Shown here: piece after piece, positions 26,492-36,339 of the stretch
How positions within the stretch are numbered: the stretch's first letter is position 1
Layout: every line of letters begins with the position of its first letter
NCBI GenBank assembly: GCA_041395205.1
Contig: JAWLAZ010000003.1
Coordinates: 186,001 to 250,000, forward strand
Direction: 5' to 3'
From: JAHEFU01 sp041395205
Lineage (GTDB): Bacteria; 4484-113; JAFGCY01
DNA: 64,000 bases
Program-made: the position numbers and the translations under genes
The notes under the pieces: generated by a model
What the model was told of the DNA's origin: nothing
Databases searched by the model: none
Seen by the model: only the letters and a program-made list of their open reading frames with translations

Positions 26492-27792
26492 GCAGCCCCG
26501 ACATCGCCGGCTATTCAGGCATGGTCGATGTGATGGTGATCGGCGCCGGCATGGCCGGCTGTGCAGCCGCGATTGCCGCCAGGCGCCAGGGTGCCAGCGT
26601 GCTGCTGGTGGAGAAGCACAACTGCCCCGGTGGCAATGCCACGCGGGCGATGGTCGCGCCCTGGCAGAGTTACCATGCCTGTGTTGCCAACGCGGATGGC
26701 AGCCTGCCGCAGCAGGTGATCGGCGGTATCGCGCAGGAATTCGTTGACGATCTCGTGGCACTCGGGGCCAGCACCGGGCATCTGGTCGACCCGATCGGCT
26801 TCGCCGGCAGCATCACTCCCGTGGACGCCGACAGGCTGAAGCTCTACCTCGTGGACAAGCTGGAACGGGAGGGAGTGAAGCTGGCGCTCGGTGTCGAGCT
26901 CGATACATATACGGAACATCGCAATGCTGCACAGTCTTTCCTGGAGACGGCGAAGCAGGTCGTGGATGCCAGTGGCAATGCCTCCGCCACGCGCGTCCTG
27001 CAGGCCGCGCACATCACGCCGGTGAATCCGCAGCCGCTGACCTGGATGTTCACCATGACCGGCGTTGACTACGCTGCGGTACGTGAATACCAGCTGGAGC
27101 ATCCGCAGCAGTTCGTGCTGCATCCCGCCTTTGAGAAGCTGCCCGCCGAGCATATCGCCGTCAGCGGCTTCTTTGATCTTGTAAGGGACGCCACTGCGCG
27201 CGGTGCCTGGACCCTGCCCCGCGACCGCCTGCTGTTCTTCAGCACGCCCAATCCGGGAGAGGTGCTGATCAATACGACGCGGGTCGCGGCAGACCATTAC
27301 TACCCGCATGCCGAAGGCCTGCGCCAGATCAATGAACTGCTGCGTTTCCTGCCTGAACACGTCCCGGGATTTGCCCATGCACGGCTCGGCCGCATTGCCG
27401 ATGAAATCGGCCAGCGGGAATCCTTCCGGCTCGAAGGCCGGTCCCGGCTTAGTGTCCGTGAGATCACGGAAGGCCGCAGCTTCGCGGATGCGATCGCCCG
27501 CGGCTGCTACCCCGTCGACATCCACGGCGCTGCCGGGTCACTGATCGAGTCCGACGAAGTGGGAGGACAGGGCTGGTATGACATCCCGCTTGGCAGCATC
27601 GTCTCCCGCGACAATCCGCGCCTGCTGGCAGCCGGCCGCTGCATCAGCGCGGACCGCGAGGGTTTCGCCTCGGCCCGGGTGCTGCCGATTGCCATGGCAA
27701 CGGGCCAGGCCGCAGGAATGATCGCCGCCTGGCGCGCACTTGGAGAGAAAGTTGATACTTCAGCTTGCCTTTCACATGTTTCGCTGGTATAA
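26488..27792 (+). CDS. FAD-dependent oxidoreductase (FAD_oxidored family)
   Basis: 434 residues. N-terminal FAD dinucleotide motif VMVIGAGMAGCAAAIAARRQG with EKHNCPGGNAT; C-terminal FAD contact region DNPRLLAAGRCISADREGFASARV and GQAAGM, as in the PF12831 family. The start GTG at 26488 overlaps the DUF4127 stop (GTGA) and has GAGGTGG upstream; ATG at 26521 is an alternative. The substrate is unknown. Third gene of the asparaginase-DUF4127 operon; a weak hairpin (GTCCCA/TGGGAC) at 27799-27816 follows. Confidence 0.9.
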   Translation: MSSPDIAGYSGMVDVMVIGAGMAGCAAAIAARRQGASVLLVEKHNCPGGNATRAMVAPWQSYHACVANADGSLPQQVIGGIAQEFVDDLVALGASTGHLVDPIGFAGSITPVDADRLKLYLVDKLEREGVKLALGVELDTYTEHRNAAQSFLETAKQVVDASGNASATRVLQAAHITPVNPQPLTWMFTMTGVDYAAVREYQLEHPQQFVLHPAFEKLPAEHIAVSGFFDLVRDATARGAWTLPRDRLLFFSTPNPGEVLINTTRVAADHYYPHAEGLRQINELLRFLPEHVPGFAHARLGRIADEIGQRESFRLEGRSRLSVREITEGRSFADAIARGCYPVDIHGAAGSLIESDEVGGQGWYDIPLGSIVSRDNPRLLAAGRCISADREGFASARVLPIAMATGQAAGMIAAWRALGEKVDTSACLSHVSLV

Positions 27793-28016
27793 AGTTCTGT
27801 CCCATTCATTTGGGACTGGTTAAATGGGCTTTTGAAAACGAAAATCTCCTGGGTAGGGTTGAAGCACTGGGTTACAGTCTCCTGTCTTATACAGACGATA
27901 TGAACCCCAGCAGGATTTTCCGGTGGGTCGCATTGAATTCGTAGAAGAGGAACAGCGTCACATTCGTGCGCGCGCATCCAGATCTATTCCTGCCACTGCA
28001 GGACGGAGGAGATATA

Positions 28017-29204
<1,188 letters not shown>

Positions 29205-29223
29205 TCCCTGACCTGAACCAGCC

Positions 29224-29254
29224 GGCCGTCCCCACGGGGGCGGCCATTTTTTTT
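29224..29254 (+). terminator. Intrinsic terminator of rpoD
   Basis: GC-rich hairpin (arms from GGCCGTCCCC to GGGGCGGCC, at least 9 pairs) followed by eight T at 29247-29254. It ends 20 bases after the rpoD stop and just before the next gene's -10 box. Confidence 0.93.
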
Positions 29255-29258
29255 GAGC

Positions 29259-29264
29259 TAGAAT
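29259..29264 (+). promoter_or_regulatory. Leaderless-type -10 box of the P-loop protein gene
   Basis: TAGAAT, 7 bases before the TTG at 29272 and directly after the rpoD terminator T tract. Confidence 0.5.
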
Positions 29265-29271
29265 CAGTGCC

Positions 29272-29796
29272 TTGAGCGGACGACCCAACCCCCGGCACAA
29301 CATCACCTTCTGCGGCTTCCATGCCACCGGGAAGAGCAGCACGGCCCAGGTCGTCGCACGCCGCATGCGCCGCCAGCTGGCGGACTTCCATGACGAGGTG
29401 GAGCGCCGCAGCCGCCTGAACCTCTACACGATTGCCAGGATCGGGCGCAAACCCGAGCAGGAGGACGTGGAAACAAAACTGCTGGCTGACTTGTCCTACA
29501 GGCGGGAGACAGTGGTTGCGCTGGACTGCGCCTCGGACAACTACCTTGAGGCCGTCGAAAGCCTGAGCGAGGTCTCCTATGTAGTGATGCTGGATCCGCC
29601 CTTCGACGTGATCTGGCAACGCCTGGAAGCGGACCGGCGCTATGCGGCACTGCTCAGCAGGCACGGGAGGACAGGACTGTACGGGATGTGGAAGCAAGCC
29701 AGCGCCAGCCGCCAGCATGCCGATCTGCTGCTCACTGATCCGCGGCTTTCGATCCTCGATGCCGCCCGTCTCGTACTGCACTGCTTCTTCACATGA
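29272..29796 (+). CDS. Shikimate-kinase-like P-loop protein
   Basis: 174 residues. Walker A GFHATGKSS near the N-terminus and ADFHDEVERR in the place of the shikimate-binding Asp motif, then a helix pattern like shikimate kinases. The GExxFR motif carrying the shikimate-binding Arg is not recognisable; the equivalent stretch reads GRKPEQEDVE. It may therefore phosphorylate something else or be a related NMP-kinase-fold protein. The start must be near the TTG at 29272 to include the P-loop; no ATG fits. Its stop overlaps the next start (ATGA), coupling it to a membrane protein. Confidence 0.72.
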   Translation: MSGRPNPRHNITFCGFHATGKSSTAQVVARRMRRQLADFHDEVERRSRLNLYTIARIGRKPEQEDVETKLLADLSYRRETVVALDCASDNYLEAVESLSEVSYVVMLDPPFDVIWQRLEADRRYAALLSRHGRTGLYGMWKQASASRQHADLLLTDPRLSILDAARLVLHCFFT

Positions 29797-30980
29797 GCAT
29801 GGAACTACCCGAGAGCTTCTACAACGAAGGCCGGCGCCGTCGAAACAACATCAGCCGACTGCGCAGCTGGTCAATCCTGCTGATCCTGTTCTGCATCTGG
29901 AACCTGTTCACACCCTGGGGCCTGATCCGCCGCAACCGGATCTCCGCTGAGTTCCCCAACAGTGAGTTCGGGATCCAGCGCGCCTTCATCACGGAGGAGC
30001 GGGAGCTGGTGATCGAGCGCAAAGGCTACGTTGACAGAATGGGCAAGTACACCTTCGGACCAGGCGGAGAATTCGCCAAGTCCGTGGAAGCCGAACTGTT
30101 CACCGGTGTGCATGTTGACAGCAATCCCTCCATTTCCTCGACCTACCGCACGGAGGGCGTGGGCTTTGACATCAAGCCCGGATCGCTGACACTGGAGAAG
30201 ATCCGCCGCTCATCCCTGCGCCTGCGCGGCCAGAAGCCCGACGGAGAGTCCACCGCCACCGGTGTGCCGCTCAACGCAGATGGCGAAGTGGATATACGCA
30301 GCCTCAAGGAAACCCGCTATCCGGAACCGCCGCTGGAGGATCTCACGATCCGCTTCCAGACCATTGAAGCAAGAGCACTCGTGCACCTGCTGCCCGGCCA
30401 CCAGTACCTGCCCTTCAAGGACGCCCACTGCTACGTTGATTCCCTGCTTGATCCGAAGTACCGGGAGGGCCGGCTGTACATCACCACTGACAACCAGCGC
30501 TACCTGCACAGCATCGGGATCGAGGCCGGCCAGGATGCGGAGCAGCAGGCCTGGCGCATCGCCACGGCAGCATTGCCAGCCGCGCTGGAACGCCGTTTCG
30601 ACAGCGCCCTGCTGCATGATCCTGACAAGCCCGAACTGATTCTTCTCAATTCGGATGGTGCTGCACTGCGCTTTTCCGACAGCAGTCTGGAGCTTCTGGA
30701 ACGCAGCCAGCTCGAGGGAAACTGGCAACGCGAGTATGCGTCACTGTTCCAGCCGGCCGGCTTCTACAGCCAGGACTTCGGCATCCCGCTGGACCGGGTG
30801 CAGGCCTTCCGTTTCTACCGCGTGCTCGCTGCCCTGCTGCTGGCCGGGCTGATCGTCCTCGCGCTCGGCTTCCTGCCGGGACTGACCGCAGCCGGCAGGA
30901 ATGACAAGGATGATCCTGAAGCGGAAACTCCGGCTGAACCGGAGGAGCAGGAGATCAGCATCAGGGATCTGCGGCTGTAA
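29793..30980 (+). CDS. Two-helix membrane protein of unknown function
   Basis: 395 residues. A basic N-terminus (GRRRRNNISRLRSW), a membrane helix at about 26-44, a predicted extracytoplasmic region of about 295 residues rich in charged residues, a second membrane helix at about 343-366, and an acidic cytoplasmic tail (DKDDPEAETPAEPEEQEIS). I recognise no family. It overlaps the P-loop kinase-like gene by 4 bases, so the two probably work together, for instance as a membrane receptor with a soluble nucleotide-binding partner; this is inference. Its 3' end overlaps the convergent cyclase gene by 20 bases. Confidence 0.65.
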   Translation: MSMELPESFYNEGRRRRNNISRLRSWSILLILFCIWNLFTPWGLIRRNRISAEFPNSEFGIQRAFITEERELVIERKGYVDRMGKYTFGPGGEFAKSVEAELFTGVHVDSNPSISSTYRTEGVGFDIKPGSLTLEKIRRSSLRLRGQKPDGESTATGVPLNADGEVDIRSLKETRYPEPPLEDLTIRFQTIEARALVHLLPGHQYLPFKDAHCYVDSLLDPKYREGRLYITTDNQRYLHSIGIEAGQDAEQQAWRIATAALPAALERRFDSALLHDPDKPELILLNSDGAALRFSDSSLELLERSQLEGNWQREYASLFQPAGFYSQDFGIPLDRVQAFRFYRVLAALLLAGLIVLALGFLPGLTAAGRNDKDDPEAETPAEPEEQEISIRDLRL

Positions 30981-31587
30981 GCAGGGCCCGGCAGGGAGCG
31001 GCCTCAGCATTGTCCAGCTTGAGTGGCAGGCAGATCAGCCGGTAGAGCCCCGGCGCTGCATCCCTGAGGATGATGTGCTCCAGCAGCAGGAAGCCCGCTC
31101 CCAGCAGGATGCGGTGCACGGGGAAATCCCCTGCCCCGTCACGCTCAACTGACAGGTAATCGATCCCCACAAGCCTGGCCTGCCGCCTCAGCAGGAACTG
31201 TGCGGCATCCACCGTCAGGCCGGGATGCCCGGCAACATAATCCCGCTCGTCATATGCGGATGCATCAGTCAGCAGCAGCACTGCAGTATCGTCCCGCTGC
31301 AGCCTCCCTCGCAGCTGCTCAGCTGAGAGGTCATGCAGGCCCCTGCAGTCCAGCACTTCCGCCAGCGGGCAGAAGGCCTCCAGCGGATAATCCCCGATGC
31401 ATGCTCCTCCGGGAATGAAATGCCGCGGTGCATCCAGATGCGTACCGCAATGGCTGTGCAGCGCGATCCTGGTGAAGCTGTACTCCCCACCCCGGTCCAC
31501 GTCCGGGTCGCGCAGCAACTGCAGCGGTGGATCGCCGGGATAGCCTGCACTGTCCTCGCGCAGCGTGCGGCTGATGTCGATCAGCAT
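30961..31587 (-). CDS. Cyclase / kynurenine formamidase-like hydrolase
   Basis: 208 residues. Metal-dependent cyclase family (PF04199): LIDISRTL at the start, the HSHCGTHLDAPRHF metal motif, GIDYLSVE near the C-terminus and the closing LICLPLKLDNAEAAPCRALL. Members hydrolyse N-formylkynurenine or related amides or lactones; the substrate cannot be named here and no tryptophan-degradation genes are nearby. Start chosen at ATG 31587, which begins exactly at the domain and lies 6 bases after a -10 box; the frame extends 24 codons further. Confidence 0.85.
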   Translation of the reverse strand: MLIDISRTLREDSAGYPGDPPLQLLRDPDVDRGGEYSFTRIALHSHCGTHLDAPRHFIPGGACIGDYPLEAFCPLAEVLDCRGLHDLSAEQLRGRLQRDDTAVLLLTDASAYDERDYVAGHPGLTVDAAQFLLRRQARLVGIDYLSVERDGAGDFPVHRILLGAGFLLLEHIILRDAAPGLYRLICLPLKLDNAEAAPCRALLTAADP

Positions 31588-31593
31588 CCCAGA

Positions 31594-31599
31594 AGCATA
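31594..31599 (-). promoter_or_regulatory. Leaderless-type -10 box of the cyclase gene
   Basis: TATGCT on the minus strand, 6 bases before the ATG at 31587. Confidence 0.45.
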
Positions 31600-31663
31600 G
31601 CAGCCCTGCTCCGGCGTTTTCCCGCAGATGCGCAACCTCAGGGCCGGCGCGGGGGTCATAAAT

Positions 31664-31669
31664 TATGAT
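31664..31669 (+). promoter_or_regulatory. Leaderless-type -10 box of the FHA operon
   Basis: TATGAT, 7 bases before the ATG at 31677. An in-frame ATG at 31665 lies inside the box and so is unlikely to be the start. Confidence 0.5.
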
Positions 31670-31676
31670 AGTCACG

Positions 31677-32576
31677 ATGGTATTTTTCCTTTACAACAAG
31701 GTGCTGCTGCGCTTCATCGTTGCGCTCTGCGGCATCGGGGTGGGACTGACCGCCTGGCAGTACCTGGCACTCTCCCAGGCCAAGCTCGGCCGCCAGGGCC
31801 TGATCGATGCCTTTGCGATCATCTGCTTCCCGATCGCAGCCTGGCTGATCATGCTCACGGCGGAGGTCGTGGACAACCACTACGTGCGGGCCTTCTCCTG
31901 CCTCTGCATGCTGCTCGGCGGCTTCGTCAGTTACGGCTGGATCTTCCGCCAGGATGGACCGATCCTCAGGGCCCTGCCCGGAGGCCCGGCCGGAATGCAG
32001 ATCATCACGCTCGGCTTCTGGCTGGCGATGCTGCTCAGTCTCGCCATGCTGACCCTGCTGGTGATCCGGCTGATCCGGGACAAGCAGAACCTCGGCCGCA
32101 TTCCCGGTGCCCAGGCGCAGCTGGACCAGATCCTGGCCACGGCTCCTGCCAGTCCGGCCGGACCCCGGACCCCCGAGAAGCTTGAACCGATCCCGATTGA
32201 CACAACTCCCATCGGAAGCGCAGGCAGCACTCAACCGGCTGCGGCTGCTGAACCCGTCCAGCCCCAGCGCAGCCCCGCACCGGTCTCCAAACTGGTTGCC
32301 ATCGGCGGGCTGTATCTTGGCACGGAGTATCCCCTGGGCAGCGGCGAACACGGCATCGGCCGCGCGGACGCGGAGATTCTGCTGGACAGGGACAACCAGG
32401 TTTCCCGCAACCATGCCGGAATCAGCGTTGACGAACAGGGCATGGCCACGCTCAGCGACCGCGGCAGCACCAATGGTACCTTCCTCAACAATGCGAAGAT
32501 TGACAGCGCCGCCCTGGCGCCCGGTGACGTGATCCGGATCGGCACCACGCAGTTCCGTGTCGAGGGCAGCTCCTGA
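31677..32576 (+). CDS. Four-helix membrane protein with a C-terminal FHA domain
   Basis: 299 residues. Four hydrophobic segments in the first 135 residues, a Pro/Ala-rich linker, then an FHA domain (about 207-299) with the phosphothreonine-binding framework HGIGRADAEILL, SRNHAGISV and DRGSTNGTFLN. FHA domains bind phosphorylated Thr, so this protein should recruit a partner to the membrane after Ser/Thr kinase action. It is coupled to the VWA-FHA gene (TGATG overlap). The start at 31677 follows a -10 box by 7 bases; ATG 31665 is the alternative. Confidence 0.83.
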   Translation: MVFFLYNKVLLRFIVALCGIGVGLTAWQYLALSQAKLGRQGLIDAFAIICFPIAAWLIMLTAEVVDNHYVRAFSCLCMLLGGFVSYGWIFRQDGPILRALPGGPAGMQIITLGFWLAMLLSLAMLTLLVIRLIRDKQNLGRIPGAQAQLDQILATAPASPAGPRTPEKLEPIPIDTTPIGSAGSTQPAAAAEPVQPQRSPAPVSKLVAIGGLYLGTEYPLGSGEHGIGRADAEILLDRDNQVSRNHAGISVDEQGMATLSDRGSTNGTFLNNAKIDSAALAPGDVIRIGTTQFRVEGSS

Positions 32577-34414
32577 TGCGCATCCTCCAGCGCCTGCTGC
32601 CGCTGTGCCTGCTGCTGCTGTTGCCAATGGCGGCAGTGCGGGCCCAGGATCCGGCCACCCAGCAGCCCAGCCCGAAGGAAGAGAATGAAGGCGCTCCCAG
32701 TGAGCGAGGTACCCGGCGCAATGCCGACCCGCACCTGCAGTACAAGGAGAATGTCGAGCTGCGGGTCAGTCAGATCGAGCTCAGTGACTTCCCCACCGTG
32801 CGGGCCTTTGTCTCGGTTGCCGACGAAGGCGGTGTGCCCGTGCGCACCCTGCTGCCCGAGGACTTCGTCGTCGAGGAGAACCAGCAGTCGGTGGGCGAGG
32901 TGCGCTTTGCCAACCGTGATGAACTGAACCTGCCGCTCTCCGTGATGTTCGTGGTGGACGTCAGCGGCAGCATGCTCGGTGACAACAGCCAGACCGGCCC
33001 CACTCCGCTGGACATGGAGAAGGAGGCTATCCGCGAATTCGTGGGCCAGCTTCAGCCCGATGACCGCGTCGGCCTCGTGACCTTCTCGGATGCCGCCTAT
33101 TCCACCGTGCGCATGACCTCCGACCACCAGCAGCTGCTGAAGGAACTGGACTTCCTCGCGGCCTGGGGCCAGACCACGCTCTGGGACGGACTGAAGATCG
33201 GCATCGAGGACCTCGTTGACGACGAGCAGGAGGCCCGCAAGGCCCTGATCGTGCTCTCGGACGGCATGGACACGAACAGCCTCGAAACCCTGCAGACCGT
33301 GATGCAGATCTACGAGTCCGAGGCCATGGCCGAGAACAAGGGCTTCTCGATCTACACCCTGGCACTCGGTGAACTCGTCAACCGCTCCGCCCTGCAGCAG
33401 CTAGCCAAGAAGACCGGCGGCCTGCATTTTGACAGTCCGACTGCCGGCGATCTCGGCGAGGTCTACCAGAGCATCCTCAACCAGATCCAGAATGAGTACC
33501 TGCTGGAGTACACCTCCATCCAGGCTGCCGCCGAGGGCAAGCTGACCGACATCAACGTCAGCCTCAACAATGTGCGCAGCACGATTCCGGGACAGTACAG
33601 CTACCGCAGCCCCGGTCTGGCCCAGGCGCTTGGCCGGGCACTCGTCCCCGGCCTGATCGCCATCGCCGTGGTGCTCGTGCTGCTGATCATCGCCACGATC
33701 TACCGCATCTCGCGGCGGGTCTGGCTTACCCTGCAGATCACGCCGCTGGAAGGCAAGGACTACGTGATCGGCACCAGCGGGATTGACATAGGCACCAGTG
33801 AACTCTGCCAGCTGCGCGTCGCCGGTGACCCGGGCATGCTGCCGATCCACGCCAGCATCCGCGAAACCAACGACGGATATCTGCTGGAGGTCACAGACCC
33901 CGATTCACCGATCCTCTACGGCGGCGCGATGCTGGCCCGCAAGCTGCTGCGCAGCGGTGATGCCTTCATGCTCGGCACCTCCAGCTTCATCTTCACGGAG
34001 AAGGAGTATCGCGAGGGTGAAGGCCGGGTTGAGGAAGCCCGCTATTTCCGCGATGAACCGCTGGGACAGATCACCGAGCAGGACATGCTCAGCGGTGCAG
34101 TGCCCAGCGCTTCCGGCAAGCGGCCTACGGCACTTGTCGGCACTGAAGGAGCCTGCAGCGGACAGCGCTTCGACCTGGTCGAGGGCGAGAATGCCATCGG
34201 CCGCAGCCAAGGCAGCATCGTACTCAGCCAGGAAAGCCAGGCCAGCCGCCGGCACTGCGTGATCACACTCACGATGGATACTGCGAGCATCACTGACAGC
34301 GGCAGCACCAACGGCAGCTCCGTCAACGGCAGCCGCCTGCAGCCCGGAATGGCTCAGCAGCTGAAGAGTGGTGACACCCTGCAGATTGGCAGCAGCCGCT
34401 TTCGGTTAGAATAG
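32576..34414 (+). CDS. Membrane-anchored VWA protein with two cytoplasmic FHA domains
   Basis: 612 residues. Signal sequence (1-23), extracytoplasmic von Willebrand A domain with the metal site DVSGS (128-132) and LSDGMDTN, one membrane helix (about 356-376), then two FHA-like domains. The first (about 392-470) has eroded motifs; the second (about 520-612) is canonical with AIGRSQGSIVL, ASRRHC and DSGSTNGSSVNG. The layout would link an external protein-binding domain to an internal phosphothreonine reader. Co-translated with the FHA membrane protein upstream; rdgB follows with its own promoter. Confidence 0.87.
   Translation: MRILQRLLPLCLLLLLPMAAVRAQDPATQQPSPKEENEGAPSERGTRRNADPHLQYKENVELRVSQIELSDFPTVRAFVSVADEGGVPVRTLLPEDFVVEENQQSVGEVRFANRDELNLPLSVMFVVDVSGSMLGDNSQTGPTPLDMEKEAIREFVGQLQPDDRVGLVTFSDAAYSTVRMTSDHQQLLKELDFLAAWGQTTLWDGLKIGIEDLVDDEQEARKALIVLSDGMDTNSLETLQTVMQIYESEAMAENKGFSIYTLALGELVNRSALQQLAKKTGGLHFDSPTAGDLGEVYQSILNQIQNEYLLEYTSIQAAAEGKLTDINVSLNNVRSTIPGQYSYRSPGLAQALGRALVPGLIAIAVVLVLLIIATIYRISRRVWLTLQITPLEGKDYVIGTSGIDIGTSELCQLRVAGDPGMLPIHASIRETNDGYLLEVTDPDSPILYGGAMLARKLLRSGDAFMLGTSSFIFTEKEYREGEGRVEEARYFRDEPLGQITEQDMLSGAVPSASGKRPTALVGTEGACSGQRFDLVEGENAIGRSQGSIVLSQESQASRRHCVITLTMDTASITDSGSTNGSSVNGSRLQPGMAQQLKSGDTLQIGSSRFRLE
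34407..34412 (+). promoter_or_regulatory. Leaderless-type -10 box of rdgB
   Basis: TAGAAT overlapping the stop codon of the VWA-FHA gene, 6 bases before the GTG at 34419. Confidence 0.5.
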
Positions 34415-34418
34415 CGCC

Positions 34419-35021
34419 GTGATCGTCATCGCCAGCAGGAACGAGGGCAAGGTCCGCGAGATCGCGGTATTGCCGGCTGCCAGCGGGCTGGAGCTGCGCC
34501 CTGTCTCCGACTTCCCCGGCTGTCCGGACATCGAGGAGAACGGCACGACCTGCGAGGAAAATGCCGTGATCAAGGCCGTCAAGTACAGCCTCTGGCTGCG
34601 CCGCGAACACGGCATCGCCCCCGCGGTGATCAGCGAGGACAGCGGCCTGATGGTCTTCTCCCTGCTGGGCTGGCCCGGGGTGCACAGTGCGCGCATCGCC
34701 GAGACCGACGTGGAGCGCAACTGGATGGTGCTCGACCGGCTCAGCGGCCAGCGTGATCGCAGCGCACAGTTCCTCGCTCATACCGCGCTCGCCGTCAACG
34801 GCGTGCTGGTGGAGAGCTGGCGTGGCAGCGTGACCGGGGTGATCGCGGAGGAACCGCGGGGCAATCAGGGCTTCGGCTATGATCCGATCTTCATCGATCA
34901 GGCCAGCGGCCGCAGCTTCGCTGAGCTGGACCGCAGCCGCAAGAATGAACTCTCACACCGCAACCAGGCCTGGACCCAGGCCTTTGAATACCTGCGCCAG
35001 CACAGCCTCGGACTCAGATGA
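34419..35021 (+). CDS. rdgB: XTP/dITP pyrophosphatase (RdgB/Ham1 family)
   Basis: 200 residues, standard length. Hydrolyses ITP, dITP and XTP to monophosphates, keeping deaminated purines out of nucleic acids. Motifs: IVIASRNEGKVREI at the start, SEDSGLMV with the catalytic Asp, LGWPGVHSAR, GNQGFGYDPIF and the late ELSHRNQAW. The start is GTG at 34419, 6 bases after a -10 box. Its 3' end overlaps the convergent DUF58 gene by 8 bases. Confidence 0.95.
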   Translation: MIVIASRNEGKVREIAVLPAASGLELRPVSDFPGCPDIEENGTTCEENAVIKAVKYSLWLRREHGIAPAVISEDSGLMVFSLLGWPGVHSARIAETDVERNWMVLDRLSGQRDRSAQFLAHTALAVNGVLVESWRGSVTGVIAEEPRGNQGFGYDPIFIDQASGRSFAELDRSRKNELSHRNQAWTQAFEYLRQHSLGLR

Positions 35022-36336
35022 GGTTGCGGGCCTTGACCTGCAGGTACTGATTGATCACGGCCCCGTTGAGCTTGTCGGCCGCCACGTTGACGATCATGCA
35101 GCCACGGCTGCGCAGCTCCTGCACGGTGCGCCGCTTCTGCTGCAGCAGCAGCTCCGCGCTGGCCTTGATGTAGGCATCATCGCTGCCTTCCGTCCGCTTG
35201 CGGGCCATCTCCTCGATCTGCGGGTCATCAAGGATCACGATGATCGGCAGGTGCGTGCGTGCCAGGCGGCTGAGATTGGCAACCGCGCGCTGGCTGGAGA
35301 CGCTGTCCACCAGATCGGTGAATAGCACCACGAGCCCGCGCTTGCTGTGCCGCGAGCGCAGCATGGCCAGCACCCGCGCATAGTCGCTTTCCACGAACTC
35401 CGGCTGCAGGTCAAACACCGCCTCGATGATTGCATCGAGCTGGCGCTGGCGCCTGGCCGGTGGCACATAGCGCCGCGTCTCACTGGAGAAGGCCATCAGG
35501 CCCACGCGGTCCTTCTGGGACAGCGCCAGGTAGGCCAGCTGCACCGCTGCATCCAGATAGCGGTCCAGCCGCGGGCGTCCACCGATCTCGGTGTGCATCA
35601 GCCGGCCGCAATCGACGAGCAGCATCAGGTCGCGGCTCTGGTCAACCTGGAACTGGTTGACAACCGGCCGGCCGCGCCGCGCCGTGGCCTTCCAGTTGAT
35701 GCCGCGGTATTCATCATCCGGCGTGTACTCACGCAGGTGGTCGAAATCCGTACCCCGCCCGAACTTGCGGCTGTGATGCTGGCCGATGCCCCACAAGCGG
35801 CGGCGGTGCGCGAACAGGTCGCCACCGGTCAGTTCCTCGATCTGCGGATAGACCCGCACTGACTGTCCAGGCTCGATGCGCAGCTGCGTGATCCAGAGCT
35901 GCAGTCCGGCCAGTACACGCAGGCCGATCCCGCCCAGCTCACGTTCACCGCGTTCCAGGCTGCGGATCACGAGCGGGATCTCACAGCTTTCCCCGGCCGC
36001 GGCAGTGGCCCAGCCCGTTGCCAGACTCTTGCGGAACTCCGGCAGGCTGTCCTCATGGATCCGGAAGCGCACCGGGATCCGGCTGGCATTGTGCAGCAGG
36101 TGCATCCCGCTGCGCGGTGTCTCCACGGTCACGGCCTGCGGGAAATCCCGCTCCACGCTGAGCTTGCCGCGCAGCATGCTGCGCGTCGACAGCAGGTCGA
36201 GCAGCGCGAGCATCGCCAGCAGCAGCGACAGCGCACTGGCAATCAGGAAGGCCGGTGCCCAGAGATATCCCAGCAACGCGCACAGCACCAGCACCAGGCC
36301 GGCCTGCCCCATCCGCGGCGAGGGAAAACTCAGCAC
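35014..36336 (-). CDS. DUF58 domain protein
   Basis: 440 residues. Two hydrophobic segments at the N-terminus (about 11-47), then the DUF58 signature GRGTDFDHLREYTPDDEYR with INWKATARRGRPVVNQ, followed by a degenerate VWA-like domain (LMLLVDCGRLM, VGLMAFSS, LVVLFTDLVDS). DUF58 proteins usually sit with a MoxR ATPase and BatA/BatB-type VWA proteins and are thought to act as chaperone-like modules at the envelope; no MoxR gene is in this window. Start is GTG at 36336, 3 bases after the amidohydrolase stop, so they form an operon. Confidence 0.88.
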   Translation of the reverse strand: MLSFPSPRMGQAGLVLVLCALLGYLWAPAFLIASALSLLLAMLALLDLLSTRSMLRGKLSVERDFPQAVTVETPRSGMHLLHNASRIPVRFRIHEDSLPEFRKSLATGWATAAAGESCEIPLVIRSLERGERELGGIGLRVLAGLQLWITQLRIEPGQSVRVYPQIEELTGGDLFAHRRRLWGIGQHHSRKFGRGTDFDHLREYTPDDEYRGINWKATARRGRPVVNQFQVDQSRDLMLLVDCGRLMHTEIGGRPRLDRYLDAAVQLAYLALSQKDRVGLMAFSSETRRYVPPARRQRQLDAIIEAVFDLQPEFVESDYARVLAMLRSRHSKRGLVVLFTDLVDSVSSQRAVANLSRLARTHLPIIVILDDPQIEEMARKRTEGSDDAYIKASAELLLQQKRRTVQELRSRGCMIVNVAADKLNGAVINQYLQVKARNLI

Positions 36337-36339
36337 GGC

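Noticed and set aside
29272..29796. Naming the P-loop gene aroK
   Set aside because: The shikimate-binding Arg motif is not visible and no other aromatic pathway gene is near.
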